From contig JABACO010000010.1 in assembly GCA_013339895.1 (NCBI GenBank), positions 1,728,788 to 1,792,787 of the forward strand: a DNA stretch of 64,000 nucleotides, given 5' to 3'. The notes beneath the pieces are model-generated. The model was not told where the DNA came from, did not search any database, and saw only the letters and a program-made list of their open reading frames with translations. The number at the start of each line of letters is the position of its first letter. Position 1 is the first letter of the stretch. This stretch comes from Ephydatia muelleri (taxonomy: Eukaryota > Porifera > Demospongiae > Spongillida > Spongillidae). This document shows positions 49,054 through 60,209 of the stretch, piece by piece. The position numbers were made by a program, and so were the translations under genes.

Positions 49054-52000
49054 TTAGCACGTGCTCGTATTGAATAGTTTTAATAACTCTATCTCCCCAA
49101 TCTTGTAATGACCAAATGCATAAGTGGTGATGCCGTCATCAAGAATATACCGCTTTGTGTCGATGGGCGACAAACTTGTTTTTAGTTGATGATATACTCC
49201 GAGTTTGTGGTTCTTACTTCTTATCACCGCTTGTTCACAATTATACACTTCCTGCTCAAACAAACATTTCTTATACTTGCTGAGCCCTAATTCACTTTTG
49301 ACTACCGCTCTACATACACCTTTCGCTCGCTTTTCTTCTTTGGCTGATTTTGTTGCTCTTTCTGAAAGTAGTGGTTCTTGTTTGTAAGCATACATTTTAG
49401 AACTGAGTGCGACTACTTCAGAGATTGGCCTTCCTAGTGCCTTGTCTTTAAACTTTCCAACAACCTTCTCATTTGTGGTATCATAGCATATATGGTCTTT
49501 AGGATATTCACTGAAGTCATATAACTCGCGTCGAGTGTTCAAGAATTCGTACACATCCTGCTTCTCAGGAGTTGTAGTAAACAATATAATTAAGCTGTCT
49601 GTGTCTGTGTAGATTAGCTCCGCATTATCGCCAAATTCTTTTTTGATGTGGTTATACCAAAAGTTATACATTATCCACTTTGATATGTCGAGTACAGCGA
49701 GTCCTACATATATTGGTCTGTTTAATTTTAGTTTGCCCTTTCTTGAATGTATTGCAATAAGCCCACCAGGAAATATTCTGTGTTCTATATAGAGAGCGCT
49801 TGATGTCAGTTTATTTATTCTTGTCGTTTCAGTTGATTTGACTAAATCGACACGCATTCTTTTTCGTAGATTCTCCATAGTTTTTCCGTACACAGAATTA
49901 TTCATCAACTTTGATTGATTCGATTCAAACTTATTATTCTTTGCATCTTTTCGCAGCTTGATGTTAAATGATATATATTGCTGCAACCAATCACTTTGTT
50001 CGAATTGCAATACCTTATGCACTTTTGTTAACTTCAGCCCAAGTTGTAAATACAGCTTTAGTGCTTGCCCATGGAGTATGTAGTTCTTCTTATCCTGTAG
50101 ATTTGGTACCAACTTCATATTAGCCAAGATCTTCTTATTAATTTTTTGTGCGACCATCTGTTGATATTCGCTGTACATATAGTCGTCTACCACCATGGCT
50201 TCTGGTGCCAATGGATAATCATTATGCAGATCATGTAACTCAGGTGGATACTCCAAATCAAGTTCATATATTCTTTCAATGTCATCATCGAAATCTGTAG
50301 TCATTATCAAATCTAACACTTCAGTCATTTGCTCTGGAGTTTCAGCTACAAGTTCTGGTCTCCATGTAAAATTATGTGTTGGTAGTTTTCTAGACATCGC
50401 TGCTGCATCAAAGTACATAATGTATGATGATGGTTCTTCAGGTTTGTAGTCAGGTAGATATTTGTTGTTTGCCTGTGTGTACCGCTTTGTCGCGACTGTA
50501 GAAATTCCTCCCCTTATTTTTCAATAAACATGTGCATGTCAACATCTGATATTAGCTCTATTTTGACCTTTGTCATTCTTAACATTGCTGACCAACTAAG
50601 TCCTGCCGCAGATATAAAATGTGCTGGATCCAACTTGAAGTAGTTTATTATTACTTTTCTAAATTTTTCAAATACATCAGCTAATAATAACACATCTGTC
50701 ATTAAGTATATGTCGTGATATTCGCCAAGAGTTGTACATTCAAATTTATTCCAAACATTTTGAGCATTTTGATATTCTTTCATGTCTATACCAGATTTTG
50801 ATAGCTTGCTGTAAAAACTTTCTATAGGTGGTAGTGTTGTGTCGTTAAACTTTTCATAATCTGATATGTACTCATATGGATAGGTGCCCTTCTGTCTGAG
50901 AAGCCCAAATAGCTCTGCATATTTTTCTGACGTTGCCTCCTTAATATAGACATCACTAATTTTTGCCCGTGTGATTATTAGATCTTCTTCCTTTAAGACT
51001 GATACTAAGGAATCTAGAGAAGCTACACAAAGTTGATATGAGTCTATAAATTTGAGTGGCCCAATTGTGAACGACATATACTTTTCCATGTTATTTGGTA
51101 TACAGCTAATTCTTTTAAAATGTTTAAATTTTGTACAATCACCTAAAGCTGCCAGCAATAGGTGAGAATCATAACCTCTTAGATTATGAAATGCCACCGG
51201 TATTTTAGTGTGAAATTTTCTGAGCCGCATTTTCAGATTGCATGTATTGTGACACATACCTATAAATTTTTCTGTGAGGTGATCATGATGCATTACTCGA
51301 TCTTCACCCATTTCTTTCTCACATGCCCAACATGTCACAGCTTGTTCTTGTGCATCATATACTGCGTCATCTATGATAATTGGTTTAGGATCATCAAATA
51401 CTTTGTATATCAGATCTATCTCTCTTTCCATTGCTTCAAAGAAATGGTCTACTGCATCTGGTCCTCTATACAAATATGGTCCTCTTGTTTCTCCATCTGA
51501 TCTTACTACACAGTAACAATAGCTATTTGCTTCTTGTTCAGTTGTTTTAATTGTGCGCTTCATCCTTTTCTTTTCTCTTATGCAATCTGGATCGTCACAC
51601 TCTAGATCTTCACATGGATGTTTAAAGTTTGGTTCGTCAATCTTATCGTTAAAACATTCAAAGTCTGCATAGATGATAAATGGCGCCTTCAATAATTTGT
51701 GTCCGTCTGTAAATTCAAGAATTTCTCCTTTTTTGGGCATCTGAATAACTTGCGCTCCTTTATTGATTCCTTCACATAGCACTAGATGTTCTGTCCTATA
51801 ATGTTCTGCACTAAATACCTTCAAGCATCTCCTGCATGTGTACTTCTTATGTTCTGCTTTGCTGTATCTGTAGCAGAATGTGTCAAAGTTTTTTATCCAA
51901 ACATAATGTTGTTTTTCATCTTCTACAATAATAAGTAGATCCACTTCTCTGTATGTTGGTTCTGCTTTATTCATTCTCTTGGAGATGAATACTGGTCTTG

Positions 52001-52945
52001 GATTTTTCCCTTCGTATCTGCACAAATACTGATGTCTGGATTGTTGACTTCAAACTTTGTCACGTCTTTTAATGATGCTGGAGATTTGATACCATCCCAA
52101 TTCAGTTTGTTTTCATATGGTGTGTACTTTGCTACTCTTTCTGGATGATCTGCAGCCGGATATAGTGCTGATAGAACCGCCCACTTAAAGCATTGCTCAT
52201 CTTTATTTTGTACATTGATGACACTTCTTGCTGGCACATAATCTGGCGTTTTGATGTGCGAGTCGCCTCTGAATGGATTAAATGTCAATACTGTTACATC
52301 TGATCTTTTTCCGCCTTCAAATACCCATCCTGACCCCATCTGCACAAAGTTATGAAATCCATCTTGAATCATATCTATTGCTGCATCAACATTAGAAACT
52401 ATGTCAGTTTCATTAAAGAATAGTAGATCTCTTTTTGTTTTTCGCTCTACAGATGTGTAATCTGGCACCTCGGTACCATTTTGTTTGGCATATGAACAAA
52501 CTAATGACACACCAAACTTAATTGCTGAATGTTCTGCGATTTCTTTTTGCAGTAATGTAATTAGATGTTCTCTCATCTGATGCAACATCAAGTAATAATT
52601 CTGCTCTTCCCCTAGATGGTGATAAGTTGCTTCATAATGTCTAAAGATGCCGCTACTACTTTTCAACTTATATTCTGGATAGAGTGTAGGTGCTTGTTTG
52701 ATTTGTGTTGCCGTCATATCTTTTATCTTGACTCCATCTATATGTGTTGGTGGTTCGATGGCTTTTGTTTCATTAGGTTCTTTTGGTTTTATTACTTTGT
52801 GCGCTCGCCTCACATCTTTTGCCGCTTTCGCCAATTGTTGTTTGATTATCTGTATTTGTTTTCTAATATTATCACTCACTTCTTTAGGTAAAGTAGTACT
52901 GCTGGCCAGCTTCTCCAAACTTTGAATCTCATTCACAAGCTCCAT
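49054..52945 (-). pseudogene. Protein-primed family-B DNA polymerase (Polinton/Maverick-like), broken in three
   Basis: Piece 1 (52945-51971): N-terminal coiled coil and a conserved region ending FEVNNPDIS. Piece 2 (52025-50514): zinc C64/C67...C84, Exo I FIIYADFECF (D121, E123), an HNH-like CWACEKE...HHDH...CHNTCN (232-262), Exo II FHNLRGYDSHLLL (D286) and Exo III YLMTDVLLLADVF (Y440, D444). Piece 3 (50418-49054): palm motif A, motif B KLMNNSVYGKTMEN (170-183) and motif C YTDTDSL (270-276). Lesions are frameshifts near 52010 and 50515 (a few bases lost after FIEK). Motif A also reads YFDAAAMSRKLP, missing about five residues including the usual N/S-L-Y-G. Protein-primed PolB of this kind is typical of Polintons and related virus-like elements. 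No integrase, ATPase, protease or capsid gene is seen, so only a fragment remains. Confidence 0.85.
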
Positions 52946-53053
52946 TCTTATTGTTATTATATATATTCTATGCTGTATTTCTAAATATACATTAGATATA
53001 CTTATCTCTTTTTATCAAGGTATCTCGTGACTATTACGTCATACATTAAAAGA

Positions 53054-53823
53054 TAGTAGTAGTGATATAATAGCGGTTTGAATCCATCGATATCTACATA
53101 AGGGGCCAAATGGAGTGCTTCGGCCCAGAGCCCTTACTGAGCGGTTATATTTACTTTACATCGTGCTACCATAGCTATCAGTTAGGGTGCATCCCCTAAG
53201 ACCCCCATATCTGTATCTTACTGCACCTTACTGTATCTTGCTGCACCTTGCTGTATCTTACTGCACCTTACTATATCTTGCTGCACCCCGCTGTATATTT
53301 TGGGTATTTTTGAATGTAAATTTACAAAAAATGGGGTATCTAACTTTTGGGACTCGGCCGAGAATCTCATTACGGCTTAGAATATTTATTAGGACTACAT
53401 AAAGAGCTTGTTTGCATTATAGACTATGTAGTACTGGTGTGGATAAGGGACACCAGTAGTACCCTTAACAATTGATCGAGGGTGATCGAGAAATCGATAG
53501 AGGCTAATAAATTTTGATAGTGTACCCTAATACTAGACTCCAGAGTATTATGTAGCGGCTGATAAATATTTATGAGACCCCTAGAAGTATTAAAAAAATT
53601 TCAACTATTTGGTCATGCCTGTATATGGTTATGAACCCTGAGAGATAGACTCCTGAGAGTGGCTAGATTACTGAGTTATGTTGTGTAGAGTCTTAGAAAA
53701 TTGGGGTAGTTTTTGACTATTAGTAAGGGTCAGTAGCGGTGGTAAGGGCTCTGGGCCATCACTCCATTTGACCCCTTATGTAGATATCGATGGATTCAAA
53801 CCGCTATTATATCACTACTACTA
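53054..53823. repeat. ~770-bp fold-back element with ~85-bp arms
   Basis: The left arm 53054-53141 (TAGTAGTAGTGATATAATAG...) and right arm 53739-53820 are nearly perfect reverse complements; differences are few (C/T in GGGGCCAAATGG, a 2-3-bp indel). The Tigger element inserted at a TA at its right edge. The interior contains a minisatellite and AT-rich sequence. It lies 109 bp upstream of the polymerase start. It may be a MITE or rearranged terminal repeat of the Polinton-like element. Confidence 0.85.
53211..53296. repeat. ~20-bp minisatellite
   Basis: About four copies of CTGTATCTTRCTGCACCTTA inside the fold-back element. Confidence 0.9.
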
Positions 53824-55347
53824 CAGTCGCGGCTCGGTACAGTGAAAAGTAACAGCTCTGTACAGTGAAAAATTAGTGTCATTCATCGCATTTTTGCGGT
53901 CCCACAATTTCATTACTAACCTCCACGCGGTTGCTATTAAACATGGTCTAAAAACTGACAATGCTAAAAAAACAATTTTGGTCACATGGCCTATGATGCA
54001 ACTTCACTGCGTCTCCTCGTGATGCGCGGGTGGTGTTTTACGTTGTATTGTTTCTTTTGGACTCACTCGAAGACCGAAGTCTTTTGGTTCTCTTGCGTCA
54101 CGCAATACACAGAACCACAGAACTAAAATATTCGGACACAAACGCCGGTGAACTGACACGCCAATATTAGCACGCGCTTACCGAAAATCGTGTGGTAGGT
54201 CTAGACGACAGGCAATGAATTGATGACAGATTAGCACAGCGTACCTGCGACAGACTCCCCCACACACGCAGACATATATATGCTCACGTTTCCAACGTGC
54301 TCATGGCAGTCTTACTTCAATGGTATCGCTCACGGTAGCTGCACTTATTCTTGACTCTTGCGCAATTGCTATCCATGCGCGAGTGCATACTGTTACACAG
54401 CATAGCAGCACACACTCTTGAACGTCTCATCGATTGGTCCAGGCATATGTTAAAGACCATCTAATCTATGGTCGAGGTAAAACCATCGTGCTATATGTAA
54501 ACAAACCCTGTATATTCGAGTATCGTGCTCTCAAATTTTCTTAGCCTGTATAATTGGATCTGTAGGGAAGTATATTGCGGAAGCAGCAAAATTCAAGAAT
54601 CTAGTTGGAAAGTGAAAGACGTCAGTAGATAATTTGAATTTTAATGTCTAAATCAAGTAGTACTTGGCACAAACTGCAGAAATTGAACCTGACGAAGAGA
54701 ATACACAAAGTACTTGGATAATATTGTTCTATTTAGTGATGCAAAAAACTAAACCTGAGGTGTACAAATGGATGTCGACTGTTTCATTACATGCTCACAC
54801 ATCTTTAAGGCTGAACTTTGAAACACTGAATCTCCCAATCTCACTCCAAGGTTATGGATATTATGAGCATGTGTCAAAATTTGATTAAGTAGTTCAAACT
54901 TTTTTGGAGACCCCAGTTCTTCCTCTGCCGGCTCTTCTTCATCATCACCGTGTGGATCGTCTTCAATTACTGCTGCAGCATCCTCTCCTAAAGTAAGCCA
55001 TTGATGGAACATGTTAGAGGCTGGAGAAGTGAGACTGTGTACTGTAGTAGAGATGTATTCTAGCCCATTGGATTGTAGCATGCTTGATATTGCAGTAGTT
55101 GGAGTTATCTATGCAGCATCTCAGCCTGTGCACATTGAATATATTCCTCTGGACCTGAAATATCAGATGGCGCCTGCTTCGCACGTTTCCAACATGATGC
55201 AACAGAGTTAGGCTGAATACTCTCCCATGCTTCTGCTAATAGTTCTATGGCATCACTTACATGTGGAGGATTGCCATATACCAGACCAGCACATCCTGAA
55301 GGAAGTTGAGAAGCTAATGACTGCAAATCTATGTAGTTGGATGCAGC

Positions 55348-56637
55348 CATAGGCGTAGAGTTTCATTTATCCGGGTGGGGGGGGGCTTGTAAATTTTCGC
55401 GATTGGTTATGATGGTAGTTATGTACAAGCTATTTTGAAATGGATTTTACCAGGCATTAAGTGAACAAACAATACAATGCATGCGTTGATTCGATTAAAT
55501 GAAGTCGTTTTAGTTGATGCTTACACAGTATTGTACTATGGAAGAATAGAGTAATGAAATCAGTTATTACTGTGATGATGTAGGATGATGAAGAGAAAAT
55601 GTATTCATACTTACAGGAGCTTTCTGTATGAACTCGTCAAGTCATTGGTTTAGGTCCAATTTCGTCACTGTATCTGAAGGGCATGAAATAACTGCCACAT
55701 GATTAAACCGTTCTTGGGTCATAGTTGATCGCAGATAGGATTTGAGTCTTCGAAGGCCAGAAAAGGACCTTACTGCTGTGCATGTTGACACAGGCATGCA
55801 AAGTATTATTCTCAACAATTTTGCAAACTCTGAGACCAAGGGCACCAGTGTTGGTATGTCTTTCATTAGCTGCAGAGCGGATTCAAAATTTTCTAGCTTA
55901 ACATTTTTTGACTTGGCTTGATCGGCTACGATGTCTCGATGCAGCTGCAACCTAGCATAATCCTCAAAATAATCTTTGTAAAGATCCTTAATATAGGACA
56001 CATCACATTCTCCAATAATGAATTTTTCCACTTCAGACAGATGTATGGATGATTCAGTTGGTTCAAATCGAGTAGTGAGACCCATGATGACATCATCAAG
56101 CGTTTGAAAATACAGAGCACGATAGTGATCTGCAGGATTAGCAGAAAAATGGTGCTCTCCTTGCCCATCATGCCTAGCAGGAACTTTTCTCTTTCTTGGA
56201 AGTACTGGTTCTTCTAGTTTGTATTTTTCCAATGATTTCAGTGCACCTTCCCAAAAGAGCTGAAAGCGGTCATCACATCTGGCATTTAGGAGAATAGTCT
56301 TCAGCAACTTAATGGTATCTTCAGCTTTACAAAAATTCATAAACACTGCTCGAAGAGCAGTGTTGGAATCTTCAATAATAGTAAATACAATTCTAAGAAT
56401 CTCCAACTTCAAGAATGTGTCAAATTTACTCATTGCCTCCAAAAAACCTGAAGCTTCTGCTGCATGCTTCCGACTGTCAGGATCACTGCTTATGGTGTGC
56501 AACCAATCCATTATGGCAACATAATTGCTAGTAATGGATATGATTGATGACTTCCTAAAAATCCACTGTGTTGGGCAAAATGGACGTAGTGATGTTCCAT
56601 CAGTCGGAAATTGAGTGAAGCGTACTCTACGCCTATG
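55348..56637. mobile_element. Short TTF-type hAT element inside the Tigger transposase
   Basis: TIR CATAGGCGTAGAG / CTCTACGCCTATG; perfect 8-bp duplication GATGCAGC (55340-55347, 56638-56645). 1290 bp, carrying only the 3' half of a transposase. Confidence 0.95.
55642..56511 (-). pseudogene. TTF/DUF4371-type hAT transposase, C-terminal half
   Basis: Open 289-codon frame. Markers in order: RKHAAEASGFLEAMSKFDTF, KLEILRIVFTII, EEPVLPRKRKVPAR, YRALYFQTLDDVIMGLTTRF and a C-terminal hAT dimerisation segment (LLRIILCMPVSTCTAVRSFS, GLRRLKSYLRSTM, T-Q-E-R-F-N-H). The usual C/S-E-R-S-F-S core reads V-R-S-F-S. The TTF zinc finger and the first half of the catalytic domain are absent because the element is internally deleted. 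No stop lies inside the remaining frame, which has no start context of its own. Confidence 0.88.
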
Positions 56638-58224
56638 GATGCAGCACTGACTAGCCTTCCTAGCAACTTGCTTTTGTAATGTGCTTTAAATGCTGCAATA
56701 ATTCCTTGGTCTAGGGGCTGAAAACACTGGTTATATTAGGTGGGAACTTAAAAACAGTAACATGACCATGAGGATCAACAGTGCCAATGTCATGACCAGA
56801 AAACCCATCAATTAGGAGAGCTACTGGCTCTGATGTCCACTGATAAATGCATGAAAGAAACACTTCCATGAACCAACGATTGTACTGCATACTATCACAC
56901 CAAGCATTCTTCTGATGGTAGTATGGCAGTACTGGTGGATTTCTCCGAAAGCACCTGGGTTTCTTCCTACTACCTATCACTACTGGTGTAACTTTACAAG
57001 TGCCAACTGCATTGACTGCGAGTATTGTGGTCAAACGGTCGTTGGCCTTTATCATTTTGTTCCCTTTCCAGATTGCCTAGCATCATCTCCCTCAAGAAGG
57101 TATGTTCTATTTGGAATAGTCCGATAAAATAAGGCAGTCTCATCCATGTTAAATATATTCTGAAGTTGATACCCTCCTGATGAAATAGCATTCCTCATCA
57201 ATTGCATCTGCACTTCAGCTTCTTTCATGTTCACTTCTCCAGCTTCTCCATGCATTCGAACTGATTTTCCAATGTTGTACCTCTGTCTCCATCGCCAAAA
57301 CCAACCATCTGAGGCTTTAAAGTCATAAATGTTTCTTAGTTTAGCTTCATGGATAGCACATGCTTGAATTAGGTTTCTTGAAACTGGTAAAGGAACTCTT
57401 CTGCCTCTAAGAGAATGTAAAAAACGTACCCACTCAAAAACGGCTTGATCTATATCAGAATGCTTCCCCTTTCGTTTAATGAGTTTAGAATCCTTTTTAA
57501 AGGTGGGATCTTGATGATTCTTAGATATAACCCCTGTTGATTTGAGTATCTTGTACACCTGGCCCACAGATACACCAAATGCCTGTCAATTACTTTCTTG
57601 CCCTGCGCCACTTCTTTTATAACTTTGACCTTCTGCTTAATGTCCAAAAAACTTTTTCGAATTTTCTTGCTTTTCCATATTGAAAACACTGCAACTACAC
57701 CAGCTCAACTGACTAAAACAGCAACATAGCAATACAACTAAGCATGAAGGGTAGAACAAGTCACTCACTATTTATACACCTGATATGTAGAAGTATCACG
57801 AATGTTCAAGTAAATGCCCGAAATATCTAGTACGGGATGACGTAGCTTGAGGACTTTTACTTTCGATCCTATTACGTCATGAAAAGAAAATTTGAAGTGT
57901 CACGTTGCTCAAATCTATGCGGGTTTCTATAACGATGGTTTTACCTCGACCATAGATTAGATGGTCTTTAACATATGCCTGGACCAATCGATGAGACGTT
58001 CAAGAGCGTGTGCGGCTATGCTGTGTAACGGTATGCACTCGCGCATAGATAGCAATAGCGCAAGAGTCAAGAATACGTGCAGCTACCGTGAGCGATACCA
58101 TTGCAGTAAGACTGCCATGAGCACGTTGGAGACGTGAGCATATATATGTCTGCGTGTGTGGGGGAGTCTGTCGCAGGTAGGCTGTGCTAATCCGTCATCA
58201 ATTCATTGCCTGTCGTCTAGGCCT

Positions 58225-59479
58225 CAGTGATGCCGCGGTTCGCCCGCCAACCGTCAAAACCGTCAAACTAGGCGATACGGTTGGCTTGACCGCGTCTGTG
58301 ACCATCAGGAAAAGTGAATAATTGAATTGGTTCGCGAACCACTTAACTGTCAGCCAAATGAGGCAAAAACCGTGGGACTGTCAAAAATTTTGACGGTCAA
58401 CTGCCGGTCAGACATTAAGAAATTTGTACCTTTTTTTGTTGGATGACTGAGGACTGGGAACCTGTGAGAATTGACACAATGCAGCATTCATACACCGAAG
58501 TGACAATTCGATAACAAGACACCGCTTTCCTGCCGGGTAGTTAAGAATAATATATCACTATTTATAGAATACATGAGTAATATCACTGTTTATTCGAATA
58601 AAATTAATGGATTTTGTGGATTGGATTTTGTTGCTTGGATTTCGTTTGCTGCTTGGATTTTAGTTCTGTGAGTGACGCCGTTTTAATTCATGCATTGCCT
58701 TTGGCTTTCTAGAGTACTATCGTTTCCTCCCGAGTTCTGACTTCTGAGCCAATGCCGGCTAGGTTTGGCTTGAGTCCTGCCGCGGAAAGGTCTGATCGAC
58801 CTGAAGAACACTTGTGATTGATTGTGCAGATTCTGCAGAAGTTTCAGAAGAACATCTAGGGAGATGCTGTTCCCAATCACAATATATTTGCTCTGGATGC
58901 ATTGACTTTGACGTAAGTCAATATTTTGGCATTACAAGTACGAATTTCAACTGCATCAATGCATTCTGCTGCAGCCATGTACTGCTACCAAAGAGATCCT
59001 TGGGGTGGCAAACAGGAGCGCGAGGGAGCATAGAAGACGAATTGAAGCGCTATATGCTTAACTGGTGCGTTAATGACCTCATGCAATGGTGGAGCGACCA
59101 TGAAGCTATTAAACTTCCTTCGCATTGCTCTGTTAGCCCCGCTAAAGTACTGATTTACCCATTCCGGTGTCCAGTGCTCACTCTGAAAGGGTATTTTCTC
59201 AGCTAAAGCTGACTGCAAGAGATGGCGGATGGATGCTGGCTGAGTGGAAAGAGTAACATTTAATATAAACTAGATTGTTATTAAATTTAATTCGTGCTGT
59301 TAGTTTGGACCGGATATCGACCGGGACCGGCTTGAATCCAGGCGGCCAACCGTCAAACCGCCAACGTGACCGTATTGGTAAAACACGGTCACTGTTCGTC
59401 TGCCAACGTGACCGTGTGAATCCGGTACGGTTAGCCGTGAACGTGACCGGATCGATAATAGCTGACCGCGGCATCACTG
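58225..59479. mobile_element. Non-autonomous hAT element in the right Tigger TIR
   Basis: TIR CAGTGATGCCGCGG / CCGCGGCATCACTG; perfect 8-bp duplication CTAGGCCT (58217-58224, 59480-59487). Subterminal CCGTCAAAACCGTC and CCGTGTGAATCCGGTACGG-type repeats at both ends. A small relic of the hAT dimerisation domain is readable on + at ~59030-59110 (IEDELKRYMLNWC, LMQWWSDHEAIKLP). The rest is non-coding. Confidence 0.93.
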
Positions 59480-59856
59480 CTAGGCCTACCACATGATTTT
59501 CGGTAAGCGCGCGCTAATATTGGCGTGTCAGTTCACTGGCGTTTGTGTCCAAATATTTTAGTTCTGTGGTTCTGTGTATTGCGAGAGAACCAAAAGACTT
59601 CGGTCTTCGGGTGAGTCCAAACGAAACAATACAACGTAAAACACCACCCGCGCATCACGAGGAGACGCAGTGAAGTTGCATCATAGGTCATGTGACCGAA
59701 ATTGTTTTTTAGCATTGTCAGTTAGTTTAGACCGTGCGTAATAGCAACCGCGTGGAGATTACTAGTAAAATTGTGGAACCGCAAAAATGCGATGAATGAC
59801 ACTAATGTTTCACTGTACCGAGCTGTTACTTTTCACTGTACCGAGCCGCGACTGTA

Positions 59857-60209
59857 GGTTGCATTGAATTGGAACTCAATGAATCTAATTATATGATGCT
59901 AAACTGAATATTTTTTTGCATGCCTAGTGTAGGTTACTGTAGGGCCAAAAATTTTCGGTAGGCAAATATTTTCGGATATTTGCATATTCAGTGCTGTACT
60001 GTAAATAATTTAGCGCAATGGTTTGTTGGTTACGCCTTCTGCCGTAAAGAATTCGAAGATATTTTTGGATGTACACGCTAGTGAAATTGCATTTTGCTTG
60101 CTTTGCGTTATGTTCCCACTTTTAAGAGACATTCAGCCGATGTGCATTGTGCGAGTGGAAGGATCTTGTTACCAAGCTAAAATAACAAGCCGCTTCGTAC
60201 ATACATTCA
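59857..60209. other. No gene seen
   Basis: AT-rich. Contains a partly repeated TTTTCGGTAGGCAAATATTTTCGG-like stretch near 59950-59975. The open frame at 60023-60250 has no recognisable domain. Confidence 0.5.

Larger units (their letters stand above)
54749..57689 (-). pseudogene. pogo/Tigger transposase, frame-broken and split by a hAT element
   Basis: N-terminal CENP-B-type HTH at 57689-57600 (IRKSFLDIKQKVKVIKEVAQ), frameshift near 57585, second HTH at 57560-57250 (DQAVFEWVRFLHSLRG, WFWRWRQRYNI). DDE_1 core at 57200-56711 has FNMDETALFYRTIPN (first D), TTILAVNAVGTCKVTPVVIG and VALLIDGFSGHD (second D). One base is off at ~56715, then PLDQGIIAAFKAHYKSKLLG (third D). The hAT insert 55348-56637 interrupts here. 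The C-terminal part resumes at 55347: QSLASQLPSGCAG, SDAIELLAEAWESIQ, then an acidic tail (DDPHGDDEEEPAEEE) and the end near 54749. All three catalytic Asp are still encoded. Two frameshifts and the insertion disable it. Confidence 0.88.
53824..59854. mobile_element. pogo/Tigger-type transposon with ~665-bp TIRs, carrying two hAT insertions
   Basis: Ends are CAGTCGCGGCTCGGTACAGT (53824) and its complement at 59854; TA on both sides (53822-53823, 59855-59856). Left TIR 53824-~54490. Right TIR ~57931-59854, split by a 1255-bp hAT element plus its duplication; without it the arms have equal length. 6.0 kb in total, ~3.5 kb without the inserts. Confidence 0.95.

Noticed and set aside
55642..56511. 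Host gene reading of the open 289-codon frame
   Set aside because: It lies inside an element with clear TIRs and a perfect 8-bp duplication and matches the C-terminal half of TTF-hAT transposases.
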